Positions 25,224 to 34,984 of a stretch of 64,000 nucleotides of DNA are shown here, in pieces. Position numbers and translations under genes: made by a program. The DNA is from Mesorhizobium sp. M1E.F.Ca.ET.045.02.1.1 (GTDB lineage Bacteria; Pseudomonadota; Alphaproteobacteria; Rhizobiales; Rhizobiaceae), in the NCBI RefSeq assembly GCF_003952485.1, contig NZ_CP034447.1, positions 2,356,001 through 2,420,000 on the forward strand. The letters are read 5' to 3'. Within the stretch, counting starts at the first letter, position 1; every line of letters begins with the position of its first letter. The notes beneath the pieces are model-generated. The model searched no databases and was not told the origin of the DNA. It was given only the letters and a program-made list of their open reading frames with translations.

Positions 25224-26354
25224 ATGGCGAAGAACGGCAAGGCGGAGGACAAGAAGAAGATCAACATCGCTCTCCAGGGCGGCGGCTCGCACGGCGCCTT
25301 CTCCTGGGGCGTGCTCGACCGGCTGCTCGAGGATGGCAGGCTGGAAATCGCGGCCGTGTCGGGTACCAGCGCCGGCGCCATGAACGCGGTGGCGCTGGCC
25401 GATGGGTTCGTGCGCGGCGGCGTCGAGGGCGCGCGCAAGAAGCTCGACGATTTCTGGCGCGCCGTGGCCTCGAAGGGCCGCTTCAGCCCGGTGCAGCGCA
25501 TGCCGTGGGATGTCGTGTGGGGCAACTGGTCGATCGAGAACACGCCGGGCTACCTCTTCTTCGACACCATGTCGCGGGTGTTTTCGCCTTACGTCGCCAA
25601 CCCGCTCGGCCTCAACCCGCTGCGCGACGTGGTCGAGAAGGAGATCGACTTCCGCAATGTGCGCGCCTGCAAGTCGATGGAACTCTTCATCTCGGCGACC
25701 AATGTCGAGACCGGGCAGCTGCGCGTCTTCTCCGACGGCGAGATCGACCTCGACACGGTGATGGCCTCGGCCTGCCTGCCGCAGTTGTTCCGTGCCGTCG
25801 AGATCAAGGGCGTGCCCTACTGGGATGGCGGCTATGGCGGCAATCCGGCGCTCTATCCCTTCTTCAAGACGGCGGCGACCGAGGACGTGCTCCTAGTGCA
25901 GATCAACCCGGTGGTGCGCGAAGGCACGCCGAAAAGCGCCAACGAGATCCAGAACCGCATCGACGAGATCACCTTCAACGCCGGACTCTTGCGCGAATTC
26001 CGCTCGATCGCCTTCGTCAAGGAACTGATAGCGGCCGGCCGCCTGCCGCATGGCGAATACCGCGATATCCGCATGCACCGTATCGATGCCGACGAGGCGT
26101 TCAAGGATCTCTCGGCCTCGTCGAAGGTCAATGCAGAATGGGCCTTCCTCGCCTATCTGCGCGACCTTGGCCGAAATGCGGCCAGTGACTGGCTGGAGGA
26201 GAACTACGATGCCGTCGGCAGCCAAGCGACGCTCGACCTGTCGGGCGAGCTCGACGACGGCTTCAAGCCGGTGCATGGTCCGGCGCCGGGCCGGCGGGTC
26301 AAGGAATTCCTCGCCGCACACCTGAAGCCGGAGGCGGCGCGCCGCCGGGCGTAG
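25224..26354 (+). CDS. Patatin-like phospholipase
   Basis: This 376-residue protein of the patatin/RssA group hydrolyses acyl esters of lipids with a Ser-Asp dyad. The oxyanion motif GGGSHG is at 19-24, the nucleophile Ser 49 in GTSAG (47-51), and the Asp 201 in DGGYGG (201-206). There is no signal peptide, so action in the cytoplasm or at the inner membrane is likely. The C-terminal third (EIQNRIDEITFNAGLLREFRSIAFV) is typical of bacterial patatins fused to a helical region. It is a single gene with a repeat upstream. The physiological substrate is unknown. Confidence 0.92.
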   Translation: MAKNGKAEDKKKINIALQGGGSHGAFSWGVLDRLLEDGRLEIAAVSGTSAGAMNAVALADGFVRGGVEGARKKLDDFWRAVASKGRFSPVQRMPWDVVWGNWSIENTPGYLFFDTMSRVFSPYVANPLGLNPLRDVVEKEIDFRNVRACKSMELFISATNVETGQLRVFSDGEIDLDTVMASACLPQLFRAVEIKGVPYWDGGYGGNPALYPFFKTAATEDVLLVQINPVVREGTPKSANEIQNRIDEITFNAGLLREFRSIAFVKELIAAGRLPHGEYRDIRMHRIDADEAFKDLSASSKVNAEWAFLAYLRDLGRNAASDWLEENYDAVGSQATLDLSGELDDGFKPVHGPAPGRRVKEFLAAHLKPEAARRRA

Positions 26355-26478
26355 AACCGCCTCCAGACCCCTTGCGTGCATTTTAGGCTACGCTGAAACT
26401 TACCCAGCGGAACCGGCGGCGCGCTGGATTCACCTGCGCTGCGCGAGTAGTTTACCTCTACGTAAACGGGAGGTGGCG

Positions 26479-27900
26479 ATGCTGCAGACCAGACAGAACG
26501 CTCTCGGGATCAGGTTTGAAGCGCAGTGCAGGGCCTTCGAGGCGGAACCCTTCCCCAGCCTCGAGGTGCGGAAGGATCGGCTGAAGCGGCTGCTGGCACT
26601 GACCGAAAGGCATGAAGCCGAGATCTGTGCTGCGATCGACAGCGATTTCACTGGACGGGCGGCGCAGGAAACGCGGCTTGCGGAACTTTTCGTCGTCCGC
26701 GCGGGGATCAGGCATGCCGTTCGGCATCTGCGCGGCTGGATGCGCGAGCGCCGTGTCGCCACCAGCCTGCCGTTCCTGCCGGGGCGCAATCGCCTTTTGC
26801 CGCAGCCGCTTGGCGTCGTCGGCATCGTGTCGCCCTGGAACTATCCCTTCCAGCTCGCCATGGCGCCTGCGACCGCGGCACTTGCCGCCGGCAACCGCGT
26901 GCTGATCAAGCCGTCCGAGCTGACACCGAAATTTTCGGACCTGCTCGCCCGTCTCGTCGAAGAGCATTTCTCTGCCGACGAGATGAGCGTGGTGGCCGGC
27001 GATGCCGAGGTCGGCAAGGCATTCGTGTCGATGCCTTTCGACCATCTCCTGTTCACCGGCTCTACCGCCGTCGGCCGGCAGGTGGCGCTGGCCGCGGCCG
27101 TCAATCTGACGCCGGTGACGCTCGAGCTCGGCGGCAAGTCGCCGGCGATCTTCGATCAGTCCTGCGATCTCGACGCCGCTGTCGCAAGCGTCGCCTACGG
27201 CAAGCTTTTGAATGCCGGCCAGACCTGCATCGCGCCGGACTATCTGATGGTCCCGCAAGGGCAAGGTGCCGCGATCGCCGCGAAGCTCGCCGCCGCGATG
27301 GGGCGGCTCTATCCGCGCCTGCGCGACAATCCCGACTACACGGCAATCGTCAGCGAGCGGCACCATCAGCGTTTGAGCGATATGATCGCCGAGGCCCGCG
27401 ACAGCGGCGCCGATATCACCGAGGTCAATCCGGCTAAGGAAAAGCTTGGCGTGAGTGATCGCAAAATGGCGCCCGTGCTGGTCAGGAATGCCGGCGAGAA
27501 TTTGCGGCTGATGCGCGAGGAAATCTTCGGGCCGGTGCTGCCGATCCTCGAATATGGCACGGTCGACGACGCCATCGAGCACGTCAACCGGGGCGAGCGG
27601 CCGCTGGCACTCTACTGGTTCGGCAAGGACAGCGCCAATCGCCGAAGGGTGATGCGGGAAACCGTGGCCGGCGGCGTGACGGTCAACGACTGCATGATGC
27701 ATCTGGTGCAGGAGAGGCAGCCATTCGGTGGCGTCGGCGAGAGCGGCATGGGCGCCTATCACGGCGAATGGGGTTTCCGGACCTTCAGCAAGGAAAAGCC
27801 GATCTTCGTCCAGTCCAGGCTGAGCGCCGGCGGCTTGCTCAGACCGCCCTATGGCGGAACATTCGAGCGGCTGTTCCGGTTGCTGAACCTCATCACCTGA
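26479..27900 (+). CDS. Aldehyde dehydrogenase, coniferyl-aldehyde dehydrogenase type
   Basis: This 473-residue NAD(P)-dependent enzyme oxidises an aldehyde to an acid. The catalytic Cys is in LNAGQTCIAPDY (residue 250), the general base Glu in LELGGKSP (216), and the cofactor site includes SPWNYPF, KPSE and FTGSTAVG. Details such as the start QNALGIRFEAQ, NAGQTCIAPDY and the C-terminal hydrophobic RPPYGGTFERLFRL match the CalB subgroup, which prefers coniferyl aldehyde or long-chain aldehydes. The ATG at 26479 is chosen because GGGAGG sits 5 nt before it; the GTG at 26473 overlaps that site. The actual substrate is not certain. Confidence 0.88.
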   Translation: MLQTRQNALGIRFEAQCRAFEAEPFPSLEVRKDRLKRLLALTERHEAEICAAIDSDFTGRAAQETRLAELFVVRAGIRHAVRHLRGWMRERRVATSLPFLPGRNRLLPQPLGVVGIVSPWNYPFQLAMAPATAALAAGNRVLIKPSELTPKFSDLLARLVEEHFSADEMSVVAGDAEVGKAFVSMPFDHLLFTGSTAVGRQVALAAAVNLTPVTLELGGKSPAIFDQSCDLDAAVASVAYGKLLNAGQTCIAPDYLMVPQGQGAAIAAKLAAAMGRLYPRLRDNPDYTAIVSERHHQRLSDMIAEARDSGADITEVNPAKEKLGVSDRKMAPVLVRNAGENLRLMREEIFGPVLPILEYGTVDDAIEHVNRGERPLALYWFGKDSANRRRVMRETVAGGVTVNDCMMHLVQERQPFGGVGESGMGAYHGEWGFRTFSKEKPIFVQSRLSAGGLLRPPYGGTFERLFRLLNLIT

Positions 27901-28261
27901 CAGCATTATTTTCGAAGTGGGCGCGTCCTTCACATTGTCTCGTGCCAATGCAGCAAGTCATTACGCGAAAAATTTCCGCATCATACTGACACCTACTGCC
28001 ATTGAACGGTTGGACGAGCGAAAAATCTGCCCGGACGGGGAAAAGCCGGGCAGTCGAGTGTCGAAAAAATAGAATAGAGCCTGTCCGCCACGGCTGGAGG
28101 CGCAATGATGCTGCAATTTTTCTCACTATATTGCGCCGCAACTTTGAGGTAGAAGCGCCCTTCGCCGATCACGGCAAATTGAAGATGGCTTTGCGCGCAC
28201 CCATATCGGCCGCGCGCCCGGGAGTCGAAGGCGCCGACCTCGCCAAGCCAGCAACGGAAAA
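27901..28261. other. Intergenic region before the RND efflux genes
   Basis: These 361 bp lie between aldehyde dehydrogenase and the RND adaptor. CCCGGACGGGG and GAAAAGCCGGGC near 28030-28050 give weak hairpin potential. No regulator gene, as often found next to RND pumps, is present. Confidence 0.45.
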
Positions 28262-29440
28262 ATGACGATGCCGAAAATCAGGTTTCACAAGCTTGCAGCC
28301 ATTGCTGTGCTCATCGGATTTGCTGCCTGGATGGCAACGGGCGAGTTCTCGTCCGTGGGCAGCGCCGCCGACCACCAGAAGGCAGGAGAGGCAGGCAAAG
28401 CCACGCAATCCGGGGCCGACAAGCCCAAGACGGCGGAGGTCGAGCCGAAGGCCGCGCCCCGCACCGTCGCGGTGGTGACGCCGCCGCGCAAGACCTTTGC
28501 GCGCGCCATCCGCATTTCCGGGCTGACCGAAGCCGACAAGCGGGCGGTGCTTGCCACGCGCGTCGGCGGCGTCATCGACAAGCTGCCGGTCAAGCAGGGC
28601 GACCATGTCAAGACGGGCGACCTGGTGCTGATGCTGGCCGCCGAGGAGAAGATCTCGAACGTCGACAACGCCAGGCAGCTTCTGGTGCAGCGCAAGGCCG
28701 AGCTCGATGCCGCCGAGCGGCTGGCCAAGACCGGCAACCTGCCCAAGCTGCAGCTCGACACCGCCCGCTCGAACCTGACGGCGGCGCAGTCGATGCTGGA
28801 GACCGCGCAGGCCGAACTCGACCGCAACGAAGTGAAGGCGCCGTTCGACGGCGTCATCGACCGGGTGCCGGTCGAGCTTGGCAGCTCGGTCATGCAGGGC
28901 GGCGAGGTGGCCACCATCCTGAAGCTCGATCCGGTGATCGCGCGCGGCGAGATCAGCGAACGCGACCTGCGCTACATCAAGATCGGCGACGAGGCCAATG
29001 TGCGCCTGGTCAACGACCAGAAGGTCACCGGCACGGTGCGCTATATCAGCCGCGATGCCTCATCGCAGACCCGCACCTTCCGTGTCGAGGTGGCGATCCC
29101 CAACGGGGATGGCTCGATCCCCGCCGGCATGACGGCCGAGATCGCGCTCAGCGCCGAGCCGACCGACGCGGTGCTGCTGCCGCGCTCGGTAGTCACTCTG
29201 GGCGACAAGGGCGACCTCGGCATCCGCGCCGTCGGCAAGGACGACAAGGTGGCGTTCTTCCCGATCGACCTCGTCGACGACACCCCGACGGGACTGGTGC
29301 TCGGCGGCATTCCGCAGGACGCGCGCATCATCGTTGCCGGCCAGGAGCTGGTGAAGGAAGGCGATCTGGTGAAGCCCGTCGAGGCCGACCAGGCGACCAT
29401 CAACAAGCTGATCAGCGAAGCTGCCGCCGGCACGCAGTAG
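28262..29440 (+). CDS. RND efflux periplasmic adaptor (membrane fusion protein)
   Basis: This encodes 392 residues. An N-terminal hydrophobic anchor (LAAIAVLIGFAAWMA) is followed by an Ala/Lys-rich linker. The paired lipoyl halves are VGGVIDKLPVKQGDHVKTGDLVL and VKAPFDGVIDRVPVELGSSVMQGG. Between them lies a short helical hairpin (NARQLLVQRKAELDAAERLAKTG). The beta-barrel and membrane-proximal domains follow. It would link the downstream RND pump to an outer-membrane channel, which is not encoded here. The pump gene begins 80 bp downstream on the same strand. Confidence 0.92.
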   Translation: MTMPKIRFHKLAAIAVLIGFAAWMATGEFSSVGSAADHQKAGEAGKATQSGADKPKTAEVEPKAAPRTVAVVTPPRKTFARAIRISGLTEADKRAVLATRVGGVIDKLPVKQGDHVKTGDLVLMLAAEEKISNVDNARQLLVQRKAELDAAERLAKTGNLPKLQLDTARSNLTAAQSMLETAQAELDRNEVKAPFDGVIDRVPVELGSSVMQGGEVATILKLDPVIARGEISERDLRYIKIGDEANVRLVNDQKVTGTVRYISRDASSQTRTFRVEVAIPNGDGSIPAGMTAEIALSAEPTDAVLLPRSVVTLGDKGDLGIRAVGKDDKVAFFPIDLVDDTPTGLVLGGIPQDARIIVAGQELVKEGDLVKPVEADQATINKLISEAAAGTQ

Positions 29441-29520
29441 CGCGACCGCCAGGCGCGCCGGGCTTGTCCCGGCGCCGCCGGTCAACGTCGCCGCTCACAT
29501 GGAAACAGCAGGCATAGGTC

Positions 29521-32500
29521 ATGGATATCGTCAGACTCGCCATCCACAACGCCCGCCTCACAATATCGGCGCTGATGTTCCTGCTTGCCGCCGGCTGGGT
29601 CGCCTATCAGTCGACGCCGAAGGAAGCGGAACCCGACGTTCCGATTCCGATGATGTATGTCAGCCTGATCTATCAGGGCATCTCGCCGGAGGACTCCGAA
29701 CGCCTGCTGCTGAGGCCGATGGAGAGCAAGCTCAAGAGCCTCAAGGGGCTGAAGGAGATGCGCTCGGCCGCCTTCCAGGGCGGCGGCTATGTGCTGGTCG
29801 AATTCCAGCCGCAGACCGATCTGGCGACGGCGCTGCAGGATACGCGCAGCAAGGTGCAGGATGCCAAGGCCGACCTGCCGCAGGCGGCCGAGGAGCCGAC
29901 GGTCAACGAAGTCAACGTCTCGGAATTCCCGGTTCTCGTCGTGACACTTTCCGGCGACGTGCCGGAGCGCGTGCTGACGGCCGCGGCGCGTGAATTGCGC
30001 GACCGCATCGAGGAAGTGCCGGGCGTGCTGGAAGGTTCGCTGCAGGGCGCGCGCGACGATTTGGTCGAAGTCGTCGTCGACCCGGTCAAGCTCTCCTCCT
30101 ACGGGCTGCAACTCGACCAGGTGATGCAGGGCGTCGGCGCCTCCAACAGCCTGGTCGCGGCCGGCAACCTCGAAGGATCCGAAGGCAAATACGCGGTCAA
30201 GGTGCCGTCGCTGATCGAGACGCCCGAGGATGTCGCCAACCTGCCGGTCGTCGCCACGCCGAACGCTGTGGTGCAGGCCAAGGATATCGCCACCATCCGC
30301 TCGACCTTCAAGGACGCCGAGACGGTGACCCGCCTCGACGGCAAGCCGGCGATCGCCATCGAGGTGAAGAAGCGCATCGGCGCCAACCTGATCGACACGC
30401 TGAACCATGTCAGGGAGGTGTCGGACAATTTCATCAAGACAATGCCCGAGGGCATGCACGTCACCTACACGCAGGACAAGTCGGTCTTCGTCAACCAGCT
30501 GCTCGGCGACCTGCAGAACCATGTGATGATCGCGGTCATCCTGGTGTTCATCGTCATCCTCTATGCGCTATCGGGGCGGGCCTCCCTGCTGATCGGCCTC
30601 GCCATCCCCTCCTCGTTCCTGATCGGCATCCTGCTGCTGGCGATGATGGGCTACACGATCAACATGATCGTGCTGTTCAGCCTCATCCTGGCGGTCGGCA
30701 TGCTGGTGGACGATGCCATCATCGTCACCGAATTCGCGGAACGGCGCATGACCGAAGGCATGCCGAAGGCGGACGCCTTCGCGCTTGCAGCCAAGCGCAT
30801 GGCCGGCCCGGTGATCGCGGCGACGATGACGCGCATCGCCGCCTTCTCGCCGCTACTCTTCTGGCCCGGCATCATCGGCGACTTCATGAAGTACATGCCG
30901 ATCACGCTGATCGTGACGCTGTCTGCCTCGATGCTCTATGCGCTGGTCTTCGCGCCGACGCTCGGCGCCATCTTCGCCAAGGCGCCGGCGCATCATGAGG
31001 AGAGCAATCGCGACGGCTGGTACATGGCGCTGGTCAAGCAGGCGGTGCGCTTCCCGATCACCGTCATCCTGCTCACCGTCGGCCTGCTGGTCGGCGTCGG
31101 CTTCGCCTATTCGAAATACGGCGCCGGCGTCGAGTTCTTCCCCAATGTCGAGCCGGATTACGGCCTGCTCTACGTGCATGCCCGCGGCAACCTTTCGCTG
31201 GCCGAAATGGACGCCGCCACCAGGACCGCCGAAAGCCGGCTGCTCGGCTGGCCGGGGGTGAAATCGGTCTATACGCGCGTCGGCAAGACGCAAGGCGGCG
31301 GCCAGGACATTCCGGAAGATGTCGTCGGCGTCATCCAGTACGAATTCGTCGACTGGCGCCAGCGCAAGTCCGCCAACCAGATCCTCAACGATCTGCGCGG
31401 CGTCATGGCCGGCATTCCGGGCGTCGATGTCGAGGTGCGCGTGCCCGAAGCCGGTCCGCCGACCGGCAAGCCGGTCCAGATCAGGCTTTCGGCCGCGGAT
31501 CCTGCCGGGCTCGACGACAAGGCGCGCGCCGTCGCCGCGCGCATCGCCAAGATACCCAACGTCATCGATGTTTCGGACGGCCTGCCGCCGCCCGGCGTCG
31601 ACTGGGCGCTCGATGTCGATCGCGCCAAGGCGGCGCAGTACGGCATCAGCCCGACCTCCGTGGGCACGGTGGTGCAACTGGTGACGAATGGCCTCAAGCT
31701 GTCGGAATACCGGCCGGCCGGCGCCGACGACGCGGTCGATATCCGGCTGCGCCTGCCGGAGGACCGGCGCACGCTGTCGACGCTGGACGAGCTTCGGGTG
31801 CAGACCTCGCAAGGATCGGTGCCGATCTCGAATTTCGTCGTCAGGAAGCCCGAGCCGACGGTCGGCATCCTCAACCGCATCGACGGCGCGCGAACCGTGG
31901 TAGTGCAGGCCAATGTCAGCGCCGGCGCGCAGGTGGCGGCGGTGCAGCAGGAGGTTACCAAGGCCGTCGCCGACATGGATCTCGGCAGCGGTATCCGCTG
32001 GAAGCTCGCCGGCTCCAACGAGGACAGCGCGGAAGCCAGCGCCTTCCTCAGCAAGGCCTTCGGCGCGGCGATCTTCCTGATCTTCCTGGTGCTGCTTGCG
32101 CAGTTCAACAAGTTCACCAGCGTATGGCTCGTGCTGTCCTGCGTGGTCATGGCGACGATCGGCGTGTTCCTCGGGTTGCTTCTGACAGGCGAGGCGTTCG
32201 GCATCGTCATGTCGGGCATCGGCGTCATCGCGCTCGCCGGCGTGGTGGTGAACAACAACATCGTTCTCATCGACACCTATGACCGGCTGCGCGAGGAAGG
32301 CTGGGACAAGATGGACGCGGTGCTGCAGACCTGCCGCGAGCGCGCGCGGCCGGTGGTGCTGACGGCGGTTTCGGCCATCCTCGGCGTGCTGCCGATCGCC
32401 TTCGGCCTCGGCCTCGAAATCTTCCATCACGAGACGACGATCAACGCGCCGTCGACGCAATGGTGGATTTCGCTGTCCTCGGCGATCGTGTTCGGCCTGT

Positions 32501-32697
32501 CCTTCGCCACCTTGCTCACGCTGGTGGTGACGCCTTCGATGCTGATGGTGTTCACCCGCGCCAAGGTGAAGCCCGGCGCGCGGCGCGGCTGGTTCAGCGG
32601 CCTGTTCCGCCTCGGCAAGGGCAAGGTCGTGACCGACGAACCGGCCAAGGAAGCCAACGCCGAGCCGGACGTCGCCTTCCCGAAAGCCGCGGAATAG
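29521..32697 (+). CDS. RND-family efflux pump, inner-membrane permease
   Basis: This 1058-residue pump has the 12-helix RND layout: helix 1 near the start (NARLTISALMFLLAAGW), a large periplasmic loop, helices 2-6 from about residue 335, a second loop, and helices 7-12 near the end. Charged residues in the fourth helix needed for proton use are seen in VGMLVDDAIIVTEFAERR (two Asp). A further signature is GVVVNNNIVLIDTYDRLR. It belongs to the multidrug/AcrB-like HAE superfamily, of the rhizobial branch close to NolG-type or MexF-like pumps; the exported compound is not predictable. It pairs with the adaptor gene upstream. Confidence 0.93.
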   Translation: MDIVRLAIHNARLTISALMFLLAAGWVAYQSTPKEAEPDVPIPMMYVSLIYQGISPEDSERLLLRPMESKLKSLKGLKEMRSAAFQGGGYVLVEFQPQTDLATALQDTRSKVQDAKADLPQAAEEPTVNEVNVSEFPVLVVTLSGDVPERVLTAAARELRDRIEEVPGVLEGSLQGARDDLVEVVVDPVKLSSYGLQLDQVMQGVGASNSLVAAGNLEGSEGKYAVKVPSLIETPEDVANLPVVATPNAVVQAKDIATIRSTFKDAETVTRLDGKPAIAIEVKKRIGANLIDTLNHVREVSDNFIKTMPEGMHVTYTQDKSVFVNQLLGDLQNHVMIAVILVFIVILYALSGRASLLIGLAIPSSFLIGILLLAMMGYTINMIVLFSLILAVGMLVDDAIIVTEFAERRMTEGMPKADAFALAAKRMAGPVIAATMTRIAAFSPLLFWPGIIGDFMKYMPITLIVTLSASMLYALVFAPTLGAIFAKAPAHHEESNRDGWYMALVKQAVRFPITVILLTVGLLVGVGFAYSKYGAGVEFFPNVEPDYGLLYVHARGNLSLAEMDAATRTAESRLLGWPGVKSVYTRVGKTQGGGQDIPEDVVGVIQYEFVDWRQRKSANQILNDLRGVMAGIPGVDVEVRVPEAGPPTGKPVQIRLSAADPAGLDDKARAVAARIAKIPNVIDVSDGLPPPGVDWALDVDRAKAAQYGISPTSVGTVVQLVTNGLKLSEYRPAGADDAVDIRLRLPEDRRTLSTLDELRVQTSQGSVPISNFVVRKPEPTVGILNRIDGARTVVVQANVSAGAQVAAVQQEVTKAVADMDLGSGIRWKLAGSNEDSAEASAFLSKAFGAAIFLIFLVLLAQFNKFTSVWLVLSCVVMATIGVFLGLLLTGEAFGIVMSGIGVIALAGVVVNNNIVLIDTYDRLREEGWDKMDAVLQTCRERARPVVLTAVSAILGVLPIAFGLGLEIFHHETTINAPSTQWWISLSSAIVFGLSFATLLTLVVTPSMLMVFTRAKVKPGARRGWFSGLFRLGKGKVVTDEPAKEANAEPDVAFPKAAE

Positions 32698-32723
32698 CGG
32701 GATTTCGAAGCCCGAATGCGAAG

Positions 32724-32753
32724 AGCCGTCCGGGAACAACCGGGCGGCTTTTT
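32724..32753 (+). terminator. Terminator of the RND operon
   Basis: AGCCGTCCGG and CCGGGCGGCT form a 10 bp stem (one G-U pair) with loop GAACAA and are followed by five T. It starts 27 bp after the pump stop codon. Confidence 0.9.
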
Positions 32754-32795
32754 GCATTGTTCCCTTGAAGTTCAACCAGACGGCGAGGGCTTTTC

Positions 32796-32954
32796 ATGAC
32801 GATCGGTACACTTCTTGTAATAATCCTGATCCTGATCCTGATCGGCGCAGTGCCTGCTTGGCCGCATTCGCGGGCCTGGGGCTACGGCCCATCGGGGATC
32901 GTCGGCGTCATCCTGGTCATTCTGCTGATCATGTTGCTGTTGGGCCGGGTCTGA
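32796..32954 (+). CDS. DUF3309 small membrane protein
   Basis: This 52-residue protein opens MTIGTLLVIILILILIGAVP. It then has the conserved middle WPHSRAWGYGPSGIVG and a second hydrophobic stretch ending LLGRV. This is the DUF3309 pattern: two membrane helices joined by an aromatic, Gly-rich loop. The function is unknown. It is flanked by two terminators and therefore forms its own transcription unit. A GAGGG stretch precedes the ATG. Confidence 0.9.
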   Translation: MTIGTLLVIILILILIGAVPAWPHSRAWGYGPSGIVGVILVILLIMLLLGRV

Positions 32955-32962
32955 TCGATTTG

Positions 32963-32986
32963 CGGCCGGGCTTCAGAGCCCGGCCG
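32963..32986 (+). terminator. Terminator after the DUF3309 gene
   Basis: CGGCCGGGCT and AGCCCGGCCG make a perfect 10 bp stem with a TCAG loop and are followed by TTT. It lies 8 bp after the stop codon and may also serve the convergent SDR gene on the other strand. Confidence 0.8.
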
Positions 32987-33015
32987 TTTCATTTCCAGGA
33001 CGCTCCTTGCCTTGA

Positions 33016-33972
33016 TCAGGCGGCCTCGCGCGAGGGCGCGACGGCGATGCCGATATCCTGGATGGCTTCCGCCACCGCCCGGTCGAGCGGCGTGTGCGGG
33101 ATTTCGCCGATGATTTCTTCGAGCCGCGTCGAGGTCAGCCGGTGCGCCTCGAAGCGCAGATAGGACATCGACACGATCTCGCGCCACATGGCCACGAACG
33201 GACTGCCGGCGCGCAGCACCCACCAGGGCATGAAAGAGAGCTTGAGCTTGCGTCCCAGCGCCTTTTCGGCCGCAGCCTTGATGTCGAGGTCGGTGACGGC
33301 GTGGCCCGGGAAGTTGATGGCTTCGTAGGAGCCGAGCTTGTCGAGGTTGCGCGCCAGTCCGACAAAGGCGACCGCAAAGTCCGGCAGATAGGCCCATTCG
33401 TGCACGAGGTCGGCCGGGCCGGGCGCGGTGTAGACGCCCTTCTCCATCTTGGCGGCGACGACGAGGTCGAACCAGGAACCGGTGCCGGTGCCGCCGAAGA
33501 AGTCGCCGGCCCGCAGGACAATGGTGCGCACGCGGCCGGCATCGGCCTCGCGGCGGAACAGATCTTCCATGGCGCAGCGGATACGGCCCTTCTCGGTGGT
33601 CGGATGGAACGGCGTCTCCTCCGTGACCACCTGCGGCATCGGCGAGCCGTAATTGTAGACGGTACCGGGGAAGAGGTGCAGCGCGCCATTCGCGCGGCAG
33701 GCGGCCATGACGTTCTCGGCCATCGGCAGGCATTTGCCCCAGTCGGTGTAGATCGGGTTGAGGCCGTTGAAGATGATGTCGACGCCTTGCGTTGCCCGGA
33801 TCAGGGACTCGCGGTCGAAAGCATCGCCGGCGACAGCGGTTGCGCCCTTGATCTCGGCCGGCACCTTGCCGGTGCGGGTGACGGCGCGGACGTCGAAACC
33901 GGCGTCGATGAAGGCCTTGCCAACCACGCGGCCGAGCCGGCCATTGGCGCCCAGAATTGCGATCTTGGTCAT
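33016..33972 (-). CDS. Atypical NAD(P)-binding SDR protein (NmrA/epimerase-like)
   Basis: This encodes 318 residues. The Rossmann motif at the start is GANGRLGRVVG. FPGTVYNYGSP keeps a Tyr region like that of extended SDRs, but no standard YxxxK is present. The remainder (GDFFGGTGTGSWFD, WAYLPDFAVAFVGL) fits the epimerase/NmrA branch. It may act as an oxidoreductase or as a redox-sensing protein. It is divergent from a LysR regulator with a 97 bp gap, which suggests that the regulator controls it. Confidence 0.85.
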   Translation of the reverse strand: MTKIAILGANGRLGRVVGKAFIDAGFDVRAVTRTGKVPAEIKGATAVAGDAFDRESLIRATQGVDIIFNGLNPIYTDWGKCLPMAENVMAACRANGALHLFPGTVYNYGSPMPQVVTEETPFHPTTEKGRIRCAMEDLFRREADAGRVRTIVLRAGDFFGGTGTGSWFDLVVAAKMEKGVYTAPGPADLVHEWAYLPDFAVAFVGLARNLDKLGSYEAINFPGHAVTDLDIKAAAEKALGRKLKLSFMPWWVLRAGSPFVAMWREIVSMSYLRFEAHRLTSTRLEEIIGEIPHTPLDRAVAEAIQDIGIAVAPSREAA

Positions 33973-34069
33973 TGTTTGTCTCCGTTGCTTGCGTTTTGCC
34001 CGCCTAATCTGGACACTCCGGAAACGAATGGAAATTGACTGAATCTGGCGATCTGATATTCAAAAATGA

Positions 34070-34984
34070 ATGAATGAATTCGACTGGAACCTGATCAAGA
34101 GCTTCGTGGCGGTCGCCGAGACCGGCAGCCTTTCGGCGGCCGCGCGCAGCCTTGAAGCCAGCCAGCCGACGCTCGGCCGCCACATCGGCGAATTGGAGCA
34201 GGCGCTCGGCGTCACGCTGTTCCGGCGCGGGCGGCGCGGCTACGAGCTGACGGAAGCCGGCAGCGTGCTCTATGAGCGCGGCCGGGCGGTCAGCGAGCAG
34301 GCCAATGCCTTCTCGCTGCTGGCGCTGGGATCGGTCGAGGCGATCGAAGGCACGGTGCGGATTGCCGCCTCGGAGGTGGTCGCGGCCTATGTGCTGCCGC
34401 GGTTGACGGCGCGCCTTGGCGAGGAGGAGCCGGGCATCGAGGTCGAGATCGTCGCCTCCAACCAGGTCGAGAACCTGCTGCGCCGCGATGCCGACATCGC
34501 CATCCGCATGGTCAGGCCGGCGCAGAACGAATTGGTGGCGCGCAAGGTCACCGACATTCGGCTCTGCCTGTGTGCAGCCCAATCCTATCTCGAGCGACAC
34601 GGCCGGCCGGAAAAACCAGCAGACCTCGCCGATCATGCCCTGGTGGGGTTCGACCGCAGCGACGAGATCATTCGCGGCTTCGCCGCCTTCGGCGTTCCGG
34701 TCGGCCGCAGCCACTTCCGCTTCAGGACCGACAACCAGATCGTGCTCTGGGAGGCGGTGCGGACGGGCAATGGCATCGGCCTTGGCCAGAAGCCGCTGGC
34801 AGACCGCGACCCGGATGTGGAGACGCTGTTGCCGGAGGTTCCCTTGCCCGTGTTGCCGGTGTGGCTCGCCATGCACCGCGACGTGCGCACCAGCATGCGC
34901 ATCCGCCGCGTGGCGGATTTCCTGCATGAGGAGCTGAAGCGCTATTCGGCCGGCGCTGGAGCGGGGGCGAACTCGGCCCGGTGA
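34070..34984 (+). CDS. LysR-family transcriptional regulator
   Basis: This encodes 304 residues. The winged helix is at the N terminus (DWNLIKSFVAVAETGSLSAAARSLEASQPTLGRHIGELEQALGVTLFRR). A periplasmic-binding-like effector domain starts near residue 90. The start ATG at 34070 lies in overlapping ATGAATGAATG; only this one is in frame. It is divergent from the SDR gene at 33016-33972, its probable target. The final 43 bp overlap, tail to tail, the end of the MFS gene on the other strand. Confidence 0.9.
   Translation: MNEFDWNLIKSFVAVAETGSLSAAARSLEASQPTLGRHIGELEQALGVTLFRRGRRGYELTEAGSVLYERGRAVSEQANAFSLLALGSVEAIEGTVRIAASEVVAAYVLPRLTARLGEEEPGIEVEIVASNQVENLLRRDADIAIRMVRPAQNELVARKVTDIRLCLCAAQSYLERHGRPEKPADLADHALVGFDRSDEIIRGFAAFGVPVGRSHFRFRTDNQIVLWEAVRTGNGIGLGQKPLADRDPDVETLLPEVPLPVLPVWLAMHRDVRTSMRIRRVADFLHEELKRYSAGAGAGANSAR

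Noticed and set aside
30853..32775. Open frame of 640 codons on the minus strand
   Set aside because: It is antisense to the RND pump, with low-complexity composition and no motifs.
32765..33163. 132-codon frame on the plus strand over the DUF3309 gene
   Set aside because: The shorter frame 32796-32954 gives the known DUF3309 sequence between two terminators; the longer frame is a shadow.
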